NCBI GenBank assembly: GCA_016194505.1
Contig: JACQBK010000059.1
Location: 1-40,516 of the forward strand
Source of the DNA: Ignavibacteriales bacterium
Lineage (GTDB): Bacteria > Bacteroidota > Ignavibacteria > UBA10030
Length of the DNA stretch: 40,516 bases
Direction of reading: 5' to 3'
The notes beneath the pieces were generated by a model. The model did no database searches. It worked only from the letters and a program-made list of their open reading frames with translations, and was not told the origin of the DNA. The number at the start of each line of letters is the position of its first letter. Within the stretch, counting starts at the first letter, position 1. Both the position numbers and the translations under genes were made by a program. Shown here piece after piece: positions 1 to 8,183 of the stretch.

Positions 1-2
1 CC

Positions 3-59
3 GCGCTCATTCGCGCATCGCTTAAGTACATTCTTGGTAGAGAGAAAAAGAAGGCTTGA
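3..59 (+). CDS. C-terminal tail of an unidentified protein (cut by window edge)
   Basis: Reading from base 3, an open frame gives 18 residues ending REKKKA before a TGA at 57-59. The other two forward frames give no better tail. The composition (basic, helical) looks like a real C-terminus, but the fragment is too short to assign a family. It lies 59 bases upstream of the GHL10 gene on the same strand. Confidence 0.35.
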   Translation, partial: ALIRASLKYILGREKKKA

Positions 60-118
60 TGAGATGCATTCGGTTAAGCAAAGAACATGATGTTGTTACG
101 ATAAAGGTGTAATGTTAG

Positions 119-2140
119 ATGAGATATTGGTATAAAGTTTTCTTCCAAATTATCAAAAAAAAAATAACCACCCCCGTCTTGACTCGTCCCCTGAAACAGG
201 ACGAGTCAAGACGACCCCTCCTTAAAAAGGAGGGGAAAGTACTTTGTCCCCCTTACCAAGGGGGACGTTCCGATACCGTTGAACGGTATCGGAACAGGGG
301 GTCGTCCTTCTACGCGAACAAACACTATTATCTTTTAGAAATAGCAATAGTATTGTTTTTTTGTATTAGCTTTTCGTTCGGACAAATTCCTCCCAAGCGA
401 GAGCTTCGCGGTGCGTGGATTGCTACCGTCACTAATATAGATTGGCCACTGAGGAATTCCAATGGCACAGCAAAAACACCCGGGGAGCAGCAAACAGACT
501 TGCTGACACTGCTCGATTCGTTGAAACGAGTTGGGATCAATGCAGTGATGTTTCAAATCCGACCGTCGTGCGATGCGTTTTATAAATCATCCATCGAGCC
601 GTGGTCCGAGTGGCTTACCGGCACTCAGGGACAGGCTCCTTCAGATCCAAATTATGATCCCCTTCAGCTTGCTATTGATGCCTGCCGCGCAAGAGGAATG
701 GAGCTTCACGCGTGGTTTAATCCATATAGAGCGGTTGTTAATGCTAATACATCTACCATTGCTGACAATCATGTTACGAAGACAAAGCCTCAACTTATAC
801 GGGACTATATGTCCGGCAGTACGCCTATTAAAGTGCTCGATCCCGGCGAGCCGGAGACGAGAACCTATGTTACTTCCGTTATTATGGATGTCGTACGGCG
901 ATATGACATTGATGCCGTGCATTTTGATGATTATTTCTATCCGTATCCTGTAAGCGGACTTTCTTTTCCTGATGCCGCCACCTACAATACATACGGTGGG
1001 GGACTCCCGCTGGGAGATTGGCGCAGAGACAACGTCAACAAGCTTATTAAAATGATTTCGGATAGCATCAAAGCCGTAAAGCCACGTGTGAAATTTGGCA
1101 TAAGCCCATTTGGCATTTGGAGAAATAAGGTGAATGATCAATCAGGCTCTGCTACCGCCGGGCTTGAATCATACAGCGATATTTATGCGGATTCAAGAAA
1201 ATGGCTTCAAGATGCGTTGATTGATTACATCGCCCCCCAGATTTATTGGCGATTTGGATACGCTCCTGCCGCGTATGACGTCCTTGCTCCATGGTGGAAT
1301 GCAAACAGTTATTCGCGACAGGTGTTTGTCGGTCACGCCGTGCACCAAGTTGATCCGAACGGGCAAAAATGGCCTATCCAAGAAATTGTGAATCAAATTA
1401 TTTTAAATCGCACGCTTACCAACATCAAAGGGAGCATTCATTTTAGCGCGAAGTATTTTCGTGCAAATGCAAAATCCTTGAACGATTCCCTTCTTAGCAC
1501 AGTCTATACGACGCGCACGCTTGTGCCGCGCATGACATGGAAAGATACGATTCCACCGAACACGCCGGATAGTCTTCAAATACAGCGGTGGCCTTCGTAT
1601 GCTTCAATTTCCTGGAAAACTCCACCGCCCGCTTCAGATGGAGAGATCCCCCAGCAATATATTTTGTACCGATCTACTTCTCCCTCGATTGATTTCAACG
1701 ATATGCGCAATGTCCGTACGATGGGAACAGCAAGAGGCTTTATCGAATTTCCTTTACCTCCACCCGGCACTGCATACTACTATGCTGTAACCTCGCTTGA
1801 TAAGAACCAGAATGAAAGCGCTCCTACTTCCATTTTGGGTCCGGTGGTGAGTGTTGAGCGCGAGATTCTCCCGCCCGCTTCGTTCATCTTGTATCAAAAT
1901 TATCCGAATCCGTTCAATCCTTCTACGATTATTTCGTTCAAGGTTCCCTCCGAGCAAAAAATTTCCTTGCGTGTGTATGATGTGCTTGGGCGAGAAGTAA
2001 AGGTTCTGGTGGATGGCGTCGTCGGTGCAGGGGAACACTTTACGCAGTTCGATGGAGCAGGGCTATCTACGGGAGTGTATTTTTATCGCTTTGTTGCGGG
2101 CGCGTTTGTGGAAAGTAAAAAAATGATGCTGGTGCGGTAG
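119..2140 (+). CDS. GHL10-type (DUF187/YngK-like) glycoside hydrolase-like protein with T9SS sorting domain
   Basis: This is a putative exported glycosidase of the glycosyl-hydrolase-like 10 family. The domain starts near residue 94 with ELRGAWIATVTNIDWP and continues through FQIRPSCDAFY, LHAWFNPYRA and AVHFDDYFYPYP, an order typical of the family. A fibronectin-III-like segment follows (about 490-585), then a T9SS type A sorting domain (about 595-673) with NYPNPFNPSTI and a terminal KKMMLVR. Export across the outer membrane is therefore expected. The hydrophobic signal core (about residues 72-89) sits unusually far from the ATG at 119. An array of hairpins at 170-302 is translated in frame between the two, and no ATG or GTG occurs in frame between the array and the core. 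The element may weaken or abolish export. The family is clear; the substrate is unknown. Confidence 0.85.
   Translation: MRYWYKVFFQIIKKKITTPVLTRPLKQDESRRPLLKKEGKVLCPPYQGGRSDTVERYRNRGSSFYANKHYYLLEIAIVLFFCISFSFGQIPPKRELRGAWIATVTNIDWPLRNSNGTAKTPGEQQTDLLTLLDSLKRVGINAVMFQIRPSCDAFYKSSIEPWSEWLTGTQGQAPSDPNYDPLQLAIDACRARGMELHAWFNPYRAVVNANTSTIADNHVTKTKPQLIRDYMSGSTPIKVLDPGEPETRTYVTSVIMDVVRRYDIDAVHFDDYFYPYPVSGLSFPDAATYNTYGGGLPLGDWRRDNVNKLIKMISDSIKAVKPRVKFGISPFGIWRNKVNDQSGSATAGLESYSDIYADSRKWLQDALIDYIAPQIYWRFGYAPAAYDVLAPWWNANSYSRQVFVGHAVHQVDPNGQKWPIQEIVNQIILNRTLTNIKGSIHFSAKYFRANAKSLNDSLLSTVYTTRTLVPRMTWKDTIPPNTPDSLQIQRWPSYASISWKTPPPASDGEIPQQYILYRSTSPSIDFNDMRNVRTMGTARGFIEFPLPPPGTAYYYAVTSLDKNQNESAPTSILGPVVSVEREILPPASFILYQNYPNPFNPSTIISFKVPSEQKISLRVYDVLGREVKVLVDGVVGAGEHFTQFDGAGLSTGVYFYRFVAGAFVESKKMMLVR
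170..302. repeat. Four-hairpin repeat array inserted in the GHL10 coding sequence
   Basis: Four consecutive perfect inverted repeats lie here: 176-189 with 199-212 (14 bp), 215-223 with 227-235 (9 bp, AAA loop), 246-254 with 258-266 (9 bp, ACC loop), and 267-280 with 282-295 (14 bp). ACCCCC at 170-175 and GGGGGT at 297-302 can close the whole array. The layout resembles mobile palindromic intergenic repeats, yet it lies inside an open frame. Confidence 0.85.
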
Positions 2141-2242
2141 AGCTCAGAATGCAGACGGCAGATTGCAGATAGCAGAAAAAAGAGCGGAGTATATGAGTAG
2201 TTGAGTAAAAGCAAAAAGTTTAACCTTCAACATATAACCGTA

Positions 2243-4546
2243 CTACCAGCTAATTTTGCTTGGATTTTCTTTTCGCTGTTGCCAAAACGGGCTGGTATGC
2301 ACATCACATGAGCCGATGGGGTATTTGGCATTGAAGATTTCCGTGGTTTTATTCGGGCAGAATTCCCTCGCCTTTTTCTTCGTATCAACACAGATCGTAT
2401 CCGTAACGATTCCTTCGGGCTGTTTAAAATACTCAAGTGTTAAGCCGATATCGGGATCGTCGTAGGTATATTGCATAAACCTGCCGAACATAGGCGCTGC
2501 TGCTCTGCCGCCTTGTCCGTCCGAGCTGCCGAATTTGATGCGGTTATCGTCAAACCCGACCCACACTCCTGCGGCAAGCTGAGGCGTAAATCCGACGAAC
2601 CACGCATCGCCGTAATCATTTGTCGTGCCGGTTTTGCCTGCGGCGGGAAGCGCGAAAAACGAGCGCACTGCCCTGCCTGTTCCGCCTTCTTCATTGATGC
2701 CGCCTTCCATCAAATTCGTCATGAGATAGGCAGTTTCTTTGCTCAACACTTCTTGTTTCTCGGGCAAGTTTTTTTCGATGATGTTGCCGTCTTTATCTTC
2801 GATGCGGAGAATGGAAACCGGCTCAACCAACACGCCCTCGTTGGAAAACACCCCGTATGCCGAAGTTAATTCGAGCGGAGAAACCTCCGCGCTGCCAAGC
2901 GCAATGGACTCGTACGGTGGAATGGGCGATTTTATCCCCATGCGTTTAGCATACTCGGCGACTTGTTTCGGCGGGGAAAGCTCCATAATCGCGCGTACCG
3001 CAATTAAATTGATGGAGCGTTTAATTGCCTCGCGGATGGTATATTTTCCCCCGAATGTGCCGTCGAAATTTTGCGGCGCCCACCGCGTTCCATCGGACAT
3101 GATCATTGTTATCGGCTGGTTAGGTAGCTCGTAGCACACCGGTGTTCCATTATCAATGGCAACGGTGAAGACGAATGCTTTGAATGCGGAGCCGGGCTGC
3201 CTGCGAATTTGTGTAACATGGTTTAAGCCGTATCGGAAGTTCCGGAAATTTCTTCCGCCCACCATCGCTTTAATTTGTCCCGTATGTGGGTCCAGAACGA
3301 CGAAGCCGACTTCGATTGTACGCGCCGCTACTTTGACGGAATCTACAAACTGGGCATTGGTCCTCAATGCGGTCAAAATACTATCGCGAATTTCAGGAGT
3401 CTTTCCTTTCTTGTACACATCCAAATCGTGAATCATTTTGTCAACGTTGCCGCGGAGAATCTCCGGATATTTTTTCCAATCCCAGTTTTTATCGAACCGT
3501 GCTTGGAAATCCGCAAGATGTTCCTCAACGGCTCTGTTGGCATTCCGCTGCATGCGGCTATCGAGTGTCGTGTACACGCGAAGTCCATCCCGGTAAATAT
3601 CGAATCCGTATTTTTCAGCTTTTTCTGTCAGTTGTTGGCGGATCCATTCCGAGAAGTGCGGGGCGATACCTGTGTGGGACTCAGCCTCCGGCGTTTTGAA
3701 GACGAGGCTATCTGTGCGAATTTTTTCGACTTCTGCCGGCGTTAACTTCTTGTCCCGAAGCATTTGGTTGATGACGATATCGCGTCGGCGTAATGCCCGC
3801 TCGGTATTGCGGATCGGGTCGTAGTAACTTGGTCCTTGAAACATTCCGACGAACAACGTATACTCGGCGGCGGTTAAATCTGCCGCAGATTTTCCGAAGT
3901 ATTTTTGCGCGGCGGACTCAATGCCGTACGCGCCTCGCCCAAGTCCCGATACAGTCAGATAAAGCTCTAAAATTTCATTTTTTGTGAAGTTTCGTTCGAT
4001 TTGAACGGAGGTGATGAACTCCCGAACCTTGCGCGTGATTTTATCGAAGACAGATTCATTGCGGCTCTGCAAGTTGTAAAGATTTTTTGCAAGCTGCTGG
4101 GTGATAGTGCTGGCTCCCGCTGCGCGGAATGTGGCAAGATTGATAACCATTTGCCGGATGAAGCGTGAAGCATTGACTCCCCAATGGCTGTAGAAGCTCT
4201 TATCCTCGGTCGCTATGAGCGCATCAATCAATCCTTGGGGAAGTTTATCCAGCGAAATGCGGGTGCGGTCTTTGGTGGAAATTTGGTCGAACACAACTCC
4301 ATCAACGGAGTATATTTTTGTCGCAAGCTCCGGCGTTGGATTTTCGAGTTTTTCGAGAGAGGGCAAGCCCTGGGCGATATAGAATCCGTACCACACCAAT
4401 AACCCAACGAAGATGACTCCCAATCCGATAAACTGTTTCCGATGACGGCGTATGAATCCTCTGCCTCGTTTCAGCAGCGAGCGGCGGTACGAGGGATCGT
4501 TAAAATAACGATTCATTTCTTCTGAGCTATAATTTCGCTTTGCCAT
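2243..4546 (-). CDS. Penicillin-binding protein 1A (bifunctional transglycosylase/transpeptidase)
   Basis: This class A PBP polymerises and cross-links peptidoglycan at the outer face of the inner membrane. It has 767 residues. A basic cytoplasmic tail is followed by one membrane anchor (about 38-58). The GT51 domain carries ATEDKSFYSHWG with catalytic Glu114, then GASTITQQLAKN (143-154) and GRGAYGIESAAQKYFGKSA (203-221). The transpeptidase domain has all three motifs: SAFK with nucleophile Ser453, SIN at 511-513, and KTGTT at 638-642. The length matches the usual range for the family. The gene lies downstream of the LpxH-like gene on the same strand, separated by 57 bases that hold a 27-bp palindrome, so both may belong to one envelope transcription unit. 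Confidence 0.96.
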   Translation of the reverse strand: MAKRNYSSEEMNRYFNDPSYRRSLLKRGRGFIRRHRKQFIGLGVIFVGLLVWYGFYIAQGLPSLEKLENPTPELATKIYSVDGVVFDQISTKDRTRISLDKLPQGLIDALIATEDKSFYSHWGVNASRFIRQMVINLATFRAAGASTITQQLAKNLYNLQSRNESVFDKITRKVREFITSVQIERNFTKNEILELYLTVSGLGRGAYGIESAAQKYFGKSAADLTAAEYTLFVGMFQGPSYYDPIRNTERALRRRDIVINQMLRDKKLTPAEVEKIRTDSLVFKTPEAESHTGIAPHFSEWIRQQLTEKAEKYGFDIYRDGLRVYTTLDSRMQRNANRAVEEHLADFQARFDKNWDWKKYPEILRGNVDKMIHDLDVYKKGKTPEIRDSILTALRTNAQFVDSVKVAARTIEVGFVVLDPHTGQIKAMVGGRNFRNFRYGLNHVTQIRRQPGSAFKAFVFTVAIDNGTPVCYELPNQPITMIMSDGTRWAPQNFDGTFGGKYTIREAIKRSINLIAVRAIMELSPPKQVAEYAKRMGIKSPIPPYESIALGSAEVSPLELTSAYGVFSNEGVLVEPVSILRIEDKDGNIIEKNLPEKQEVLSKETAYLMTNLMEGGINEEGGTGRAVRSFFALPAAGKTGTTNDYGDAWFVGFTPQLAAGVWVGFDDNRIKFGSSDGQGGRAAAPMFGRFMQYTYDDPDIGLTLEYFKQPEGIVTDTICVDTKKKAREFCPNKTTEIFNAKYPIGSCDVHTSPFWQQRKENPSKISW

Positions 4547-4564
4547 ATATGTTTAGGACGGATT

Positions 4565-4591
4565 GTAGGGGTCAGGTGACCTGACCCCTAC
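4565..4591. repeat. Palindrome with GTAGGGG...CCCCTAC ends
   Basis: A 12-bp perfect stem (GTAGGGGTCAGG and its complement) encloses TGA. It occupies most of the gap between the LpxH-like gene and the PBP1A gene. Its ends are identical to those of the palindrome at 5435-5462, while the inner stem differs but stays fully paired. No T-run follows on either strand, so a simple terminator is not the obvious reading. Confidence 0.8.
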
Positions 4592-4603
4592 TCCCTCATT
4601 CTC

Positions 4604-5323
4604 TTATGTCCACTTTTTTAATTCTAACGTTGTGCCGTCAAAGACGGCATACGTGTTTGAGCTTATCCAATCACCTAGATTAACATAAACGCCGCTTGCA
4701 ATGTTCCGAATTAACGGGGAGTGGTTATGTCCCATGATGACGTAATCGAACCCCTCGCGGATTTTCTTCTCGGCGAATGTTTCCATGTCGTTTCCTTCAT
4801 ACGTCCGGTTGGAGGTATGTTTGCGGCTCCTTGTGGATGACCAGCGAGCGATGCGTCCCGTCCAATCCGGGTGAAGAAGCGAGTACAGAAAAATGTTCAC
4901 CTTGTTGCGAAGAATGCGCTTTAAAATTCTGTAGCCCGTGTCTTTTTTGAGCAAGCCATCTCCATGATGAATCAAAAAGCGTTTGCCGTGTATCGTTCGC
5001 TCGATGGGATTAAGAAATATCTGCATACCGAATTCATCCCTGAAGTAACTCCGCAGCCATGCATCATGATTGCCGGCAAGGTAGGTAATTTGAATCCCGG
5101 CTTCGGCAACTTCTGCAAGCTTTGAAAACAGCCGAAAATAGCCCTTTGGCACAACTGTTTCGTACTCGAACCAATAGTCGAAAAGATCGCCGACGATATA
5201 AAGCTGCTCGCCATCCTTTTTGACGCACTCGAGGAATTCCACAAGCCGCCGTTCTTTCTTGCGGTCTTCTTCCTTTGTGCCTAAACCAAGGTGAGCATCG
5301 GAAAAGAAATAGGTTTTGTGCAT
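4604..5323 (-). CDS. lpxH: UDP-2,3-diacylglucosamine diphosphatase-like metallophosphoesterase
   Basis: This is a calcineurin-like phosphoesterase, probably the lipid A enzyme that hydrolyses UDP-2,3-diacylglucosamine to lipid X at the inner face of the inner membrane. The metal-binding series is complete and in order: SDAHLG, GDLFDYWFEYE, GNHDAWL, HHGDG and GHNHSPL. From the ATG at 5323 the protein has 239 residues, close to the roughly 240 of E. coli LpxH. The frame can be extended to a TTG at 5356, but those 11 residues precede the conserved beta-strand and the codon lies at the edge of a repeat element, so the ATG was preferred. A related LpxH2/LpxG-like or generic phosphoesterase role is possible. 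The adjacent PBP1A gene fits an envelope function. Confidence 0.8.
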   Translation of the reverse strand: MHKTYFFSDAHLGLGTKEEDRKKERRLVEFLECVKKDGEQLYIVGDLFDYWFEYETVVPKGYFRLFSKLAEVAEAGIQITYLAGNHDAWLRSYFRDEFGMQIFLNPIERTIHGKRFLIHHGDGLLKKDTGYRILKRILRNKVNIFLYSLLHPDWTGRIARWSSTRSRKHTSNRTYEGNDMETFAEKKIREGFDYVIMGHNHSPLIRNIASGVYVNLGDWISSNTYAVFDGTTLELKKWT

Positions 5324-5349
5324 GTATTGCTGAGTGGTAATTTTCAAAA

Positions 5350-5502
5350 AATTCAACCGCAGAGATCGCCGAGGTCGCGGAGAAAAAACAAGGTTTAGAA
5401 CCGCGTGGAAGATAAAGTCACAAAAACATTAAAAGTAGGGGCGTATTGCGATACGCCCCTACAAAAACCTTATTCGTTTTCTGCGAACTCTGCGGTGAAA
5501 TT
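5350..5502. repeat. MITE-like element with imperfect terminal inverted repeats
   Basis: The left end (5350-5389, containing CAACCGCAGAG and GCGGAGAAAAAAC) and the right end (5474-5502, containing GTTTTCTGCGAACTCTGCGG) are imperfect inverted repeats of about 30 bp. Between them lies the 28-bp palindrome at 5435-5462. There is no coding capacity. The arrangement resembles a small non-autonomous mobile or REP-like element just upstream of the LpxH-like gene. Confidence 0.6.
5435..5462. repeat. Perfect palindrome with GTAGGGG...CCCCTAC ends
   Basis: A 12-bp perfect stem (GTAGGGGCGTAT and its complement) has a TGCG loop. It shares the outer seven bases with the palindrome at 4565-4591, but the inner five base pairs are different and still complementary. 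It sits inside the 5350-5502 element. Confidence 0.85.
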
Positions 5503-5556
5503 ATTCAATTAGATAGCGAAAAAAAGGGGGAAAATCAAGGTAAAGACAAATAACCA

Positions 5557-5693
5557 CAGCCTTCAGGCTGGGGATGAGGAACATAACTCTTCACGGGCTT
5601 TAGCCCATGCTTGCTTAAAATATCTAAATCAAGATCAGGGCTAAAGCCTGATTATGTTTGGTCGGAAGTAACTCCGGCATAAATGCCGGAGTT
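5557..5693. repeat. Cluster of four short palindromes
   Basis: Four palindromes lie here: 5557-5570 (CAGCCT TC AGGCTG), 5595-5606 (GGGCT TT AGCCC), 5636-5650 (imperfect, GGGCTAAAGCC core), and 5670-5693 (AACTCCGGCAT, AA, then its complement; 11-bp perfect stem). The second and third carry related GGGCT(T/A)(T/A)AGCC cores. The stretch 5324-5811 has no gene; together with the element at 5350-5502, these palindromes are its content. They look like REP-type repeats. Confidence 0.7.
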
Positions 5694-5811
5694 ATGGTCT
5701 GTCACTTTGCCTCGGACTTAGGTGACGCTTTAAGTTTTAACCTTGCAAGTACAATTAAAATATCGTTTTTGAGATTGCTTGTCGAGATTTATGAGGGGTG
5801 TGAATAAGATA

Positions 5812-7278
5812 TTACGAAAGAGGCAATGTAACGGTAAACGTGCTTCCTTTGCGCGGTTGGCTTTGCACTTGAATTGTTCCGTGATGCGCTTCTGCAATCC
5901 ACTGGGCGATAGCGAGTCCTAAACCGCTTCCGTCGACAGCACCAGTTCCTTCGCGCTTGACGCGATAGAAGCGATTAAAGATTTTCGGCAAATCTTTCCG
6001 CGCAATGCCGATGCCTGTATCTTGCACATCGACCACCGCGTTGCCATTCACCCGCGAGAGCGACAGTGTGATCTTGCCCCGCGGGGGAGTGTACTTCACG
6101 GCGTTTTCCGCAAGATTCAAAAAGAGTTGACGCAGCCGAACGGCATCTCCGTGAATATTTACCGTCCCAAGAGATTTAACTTCGACCTTAATTTTCTTTT
6201 TCTCGCCAAGGACTTGCGTATCTTCTGCTATTTCTTGAATCATTGTATCTAATGACACGTTATCAAATTGAAAGACCAACCGTCCGGTTTCCGATTTGAT
6301 GAGCGTCATTAAGCTTTCCACAATCGAAGAGAGACGGACCAGCTCGTCATGAACGCTCATCAGAAGCTCCCTTGTTGGATTCGGGAGGCGCTTGTTGCGG
6401 AGCGCCACTTCGATTTCACCGCGCATAATCGTTAACGGCGTACGAAGCTCGTGAGAAGCATCGGCTGAAAACCGTTGGATTTGAGCGAACGATTCATTCA
6501 ATCGCGTGATCATGGCATTGAACGTTGCGGTAAGGCGTCCAAGCTCATCGTCCACATTGTGGGCAGGCAATTGCTGGGTGAGATTTTTTGCGCTGATCTC
6601 GCGGGCGGTTTTGGTAATCGTATCGACAGGCTTTAATGATTTATGGGCAAGGAACCACCCTCCGATAATTGAAACCAACAGCGCTATCGGGGCGAGAATA
6701 CGAAAGTTTGAAAACATGTCGTCGAGTACATCATTCAGCTCCTGCAAGGGGTATGCGACAAAGATTTTCACATAGTCGTTTTGCGTAATGGCTAAACGAA
6801 ACGGCCTGCCTTCGGTGTTTTCGATGTTTACAATTTTGATGGTTCTGTAAGGAATATCGTTAAACTGAAGAGTTTGCTTGCCAAGGCTTGGAGAGCGATA
6901 GAGCAAATCTCCATTCCGGTCGAGAATCTGGATATATTGTCTGCGGGGACTTAAGAGCGTATGCTGGTAAATCTGATTCCAAATTTCATCAATGGCGGCT
7001 TCCTGGTCGTCGGGATTTTCAGTTTCTGCAGGTGTAACGGATTGTTTGAGTTGTTGGAGCTCTTGAATGGCGCCGCGCTTTAATCGTATCTTCTTTGCCT
7101 GCGGCTCGATGAATTCATTAACCCACTTTACTTCATTGTGGAGCGAGCGGTCGAGGTTTTCCGAGAGCGTTGTGCGGGTAAACAGATATGCCGTGCCGCC
7201 GAATCCAAGCAGAGTTATGCCCAGCATGGCGGTGTACCACAGTGTAAGCTTTGTCCGGATGGAGTGGAAGAATTGCAT
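5812..7278 (-). CDS. Sensor histidine kinase (HAMP-HisKA-HATPase)
   Basis: This is a transmembrane sensor kinase that autophosphorylates and passes phosphate to the regulator encoded just upstream. There are two membrane segments (about 11-33 and 193-212) flanking a periplasmic sensor region of about 160 residues. A HAMP linker follows (about 211-263), then the H-box SADASHELRTPLT with phospho-acceptor His276. The ATP-binding domain has N-box NLAENAVKYTPP, G1 DTGIGIARKDLPKIFNRFYR and G2 GSGLGLAI. The length (488) is normal for a CusS/QseC-like kinase. The ATG at 7278 shares one base with the TAA of the regulator gene (TAATG), indicating translational coupling. The signal sensed is not apparent. 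Confidence 0.95.
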   Translation of the reverse strand: MQFFHSIRTKLTLWYTAMLGITLLGFGGTAYLFTRTTLSENLDRSLHNEVKWVNEFIEPQAKKIRLKRGAIQELQQLKQSVTPAETENPDDQEAAIDEIWNQIYQHTLLSPRRQYIQILDRNGDLLYRSPSLGKQTLQFNDIPYRTIKIVNIENTEGRPFRLAITQNDYVKIFVAYPLQELNDVLDDMFSNFRILAPIALLVSIIGGWFLAHKSLKPVDTITKTAREISAKNLTQQLPAHNVDDELGRLTATFNAMITRLNESFAQIQRFSADASHELRTPLTIMRGEIEVALRNKRLPNPTRELLMSVHDELVRLSSIVESLMTLIKSETGRLVFQFDNVSLDTMIQEIAEDTQVLGEKKKIKVEVKSLGTVNIHGDAVRLRQLFLNLAENAVKYTPPRGKITLSLSRVNGNAVVDVQDTGIGIARKDLPKIFNRFYRVKREGTGAVDGSGLGLAIAQWIAEAHHGTIQVQSQPRKGSTFTVTLPLS

Positions 7279-7964
7279 TACATATTTTTAAAAACTTCTT
7301 TGTCCGAGATATAGTATCCTCTGCCGCGCACAGTGTGGAGAAGCTTTTTCTCGGACTTCTGGTCAATTTTTTTCCGCAGATGGTTGACGTATACGTCAAC
7401 GATATTCGTTCCCGGATCGAAATCGAATCCCCAAACTTCTTTCGCAAGTTGTTGGCGTGTGATCAGCCTTCCACCGTTGCGCATCAGGAATTCCAGCATC
7501 GCGTATTCGCGGGAGGTAAGGTCTATAGTCGCTCCATTGCGTGTAGCTTTATGTGTGACCGTATTAAGCTGAAGGTCGCTTACCTTGAGCACAGTCTTGC
7601 TTCTCGTTTCACGCCGCATAAGTGATCGCACGCGGGCTAACAGCTCGTTGAAAGCAAACGGCTTTGTGAGGTAATCATCCGCCCCGAGGTCAAGGCCCTG
7701 CACAATATCTTCCGTTCCGCTCCGGGCGGTTAACACCAGAATAGGTGTTTTATTCCCTCCCTTACGCAAGGATTGGAGCACCTCAAACCCGTTCTTCTTG
7801 GGAAGAAGAATATCGAGGATGATGAAATCATACTCGGCAGATTTAGCTTTCTTTTCTCCTGTTTTGCCATCCGAAGCGGTTTCGACTTCGTATCCCTCCG
7901 CCACCAATCCCTTTTGAATGAAGCGGGCGACTTTCGCCTCGTCCTCTATTAAGAGTATGCGCAT
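7278..7964 (-). CDS. OmpR/PhoB-family response regulator
   Basis: This is a DNA-binding response regulator and the partner of the adjacent kinase. The receiver domain (1-115) has the acidic pocket IEDE, phospho-acceptor Asp51 in ILDILLPKKNGF, Thr79 in VLTARSG and Lys101 in LTKPF. The C-terminal winged helix (about 125-225) has TSREYAMLEFLMRNGG, VWGFDFDPGTNIVDVYVNHL and a terminal RGRGYYI. All key residues are present. The gene is divergent from the TatT/TRAP operon. A 13-bp palindrome lies 7 bases upstream of its ATG, a place where an autoregulatory site could act. No Shine-Dalgarno sequence is visible. Confidence 0.96.
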   Translation of the reverse strand: MRILLIEDEAKVARFIQKGLVAEGYEVETASDGKTGEKKAKSAEYDFIILDILLPKKNGFEVLQSLRKGGNKTPILVLTARSGTEDIVQGLDLGADDYLTKPFAFNELLARVRSLMRRETRSKTVLKVSDLQLNTVTHKATRNGATIDLTSREYAMLEFLMRNGGRLITRQQLAKEVWGFDFDPGTNIVDVYVNHLRKKIDQKSEKKLLHTVRGRGYYISDKEVFKNM

Positions 7965-7970
7965 GGTTTT

Positions 7971-7983
7971 TTGTCAATGACAA
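7971..7983. promoter_or_regulatory. Palindrome upstream of the response-regulator start
   Basis: TTGTCA-A-TGACAA is a perfect 13-bp palindrome just upstream of the regulator ATG, in the divergent gap shared with the TatT/TRAP operon. It could be an operator. This is inferred from position and symmetry only. Confidence 0.3.
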
Positions 7984-8097
7984 TGTTTGCGTGCAAAAAG
8001 TAAGGGGAATTTGTACTTGTAAAAGTTAGTTTATATTCAGAACATTTTCAAATCAAAATAACAACATTGTAGGGCAAGAAAAGCCTCACTTTCCGGT

Positions 8098-8125
8098 TTG
8101 AAACTCTGTTTTTTTTCTGTATATT
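8098..8125 (+). promoter_or_regulatory. Candidate promoter of the TatT/TRAP operon
   Basis: TTGAAA at 8098-8103 is followed after 16 bases by TATATT at 8120-8125, about 58 bases upstream of the lipoprotein ATG. The fit to a sigma-70-like promoter is reasonable, but the region is T-rich and chance matches are easy. Confidence 0.35.
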
Positions 8126-8183
8126 TTTCATATACAAGATAGAAATTTCTTGCGAACAATCAGTGAGATTAAGCACAACGCCA

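Noticed and set aside
641-1141. Long minus-strand open frame inside the GHL10 gene
   Set aside because: It lies opposite a well-supported coding region with family motifs and has no recognisable features of its own.
2471-3745. Several plus-strand open frames opposite the PBP1A gene
   Set aside because: They are shadows of a gene whose catalytic motifs are all present on the minus strand.
5350-5390. N-terminal extension of the LpxH-like protein from a TTG at 5356
   Set aside because: The ATG at 5323 sits right before the first conserved strand and gives the usual family length; the upstream codon lies in a repeat element.
5557-5693. CRISPR array
   Set aside because: The palindromes differ from one another and have no uniform repeat-spacer periodicity.
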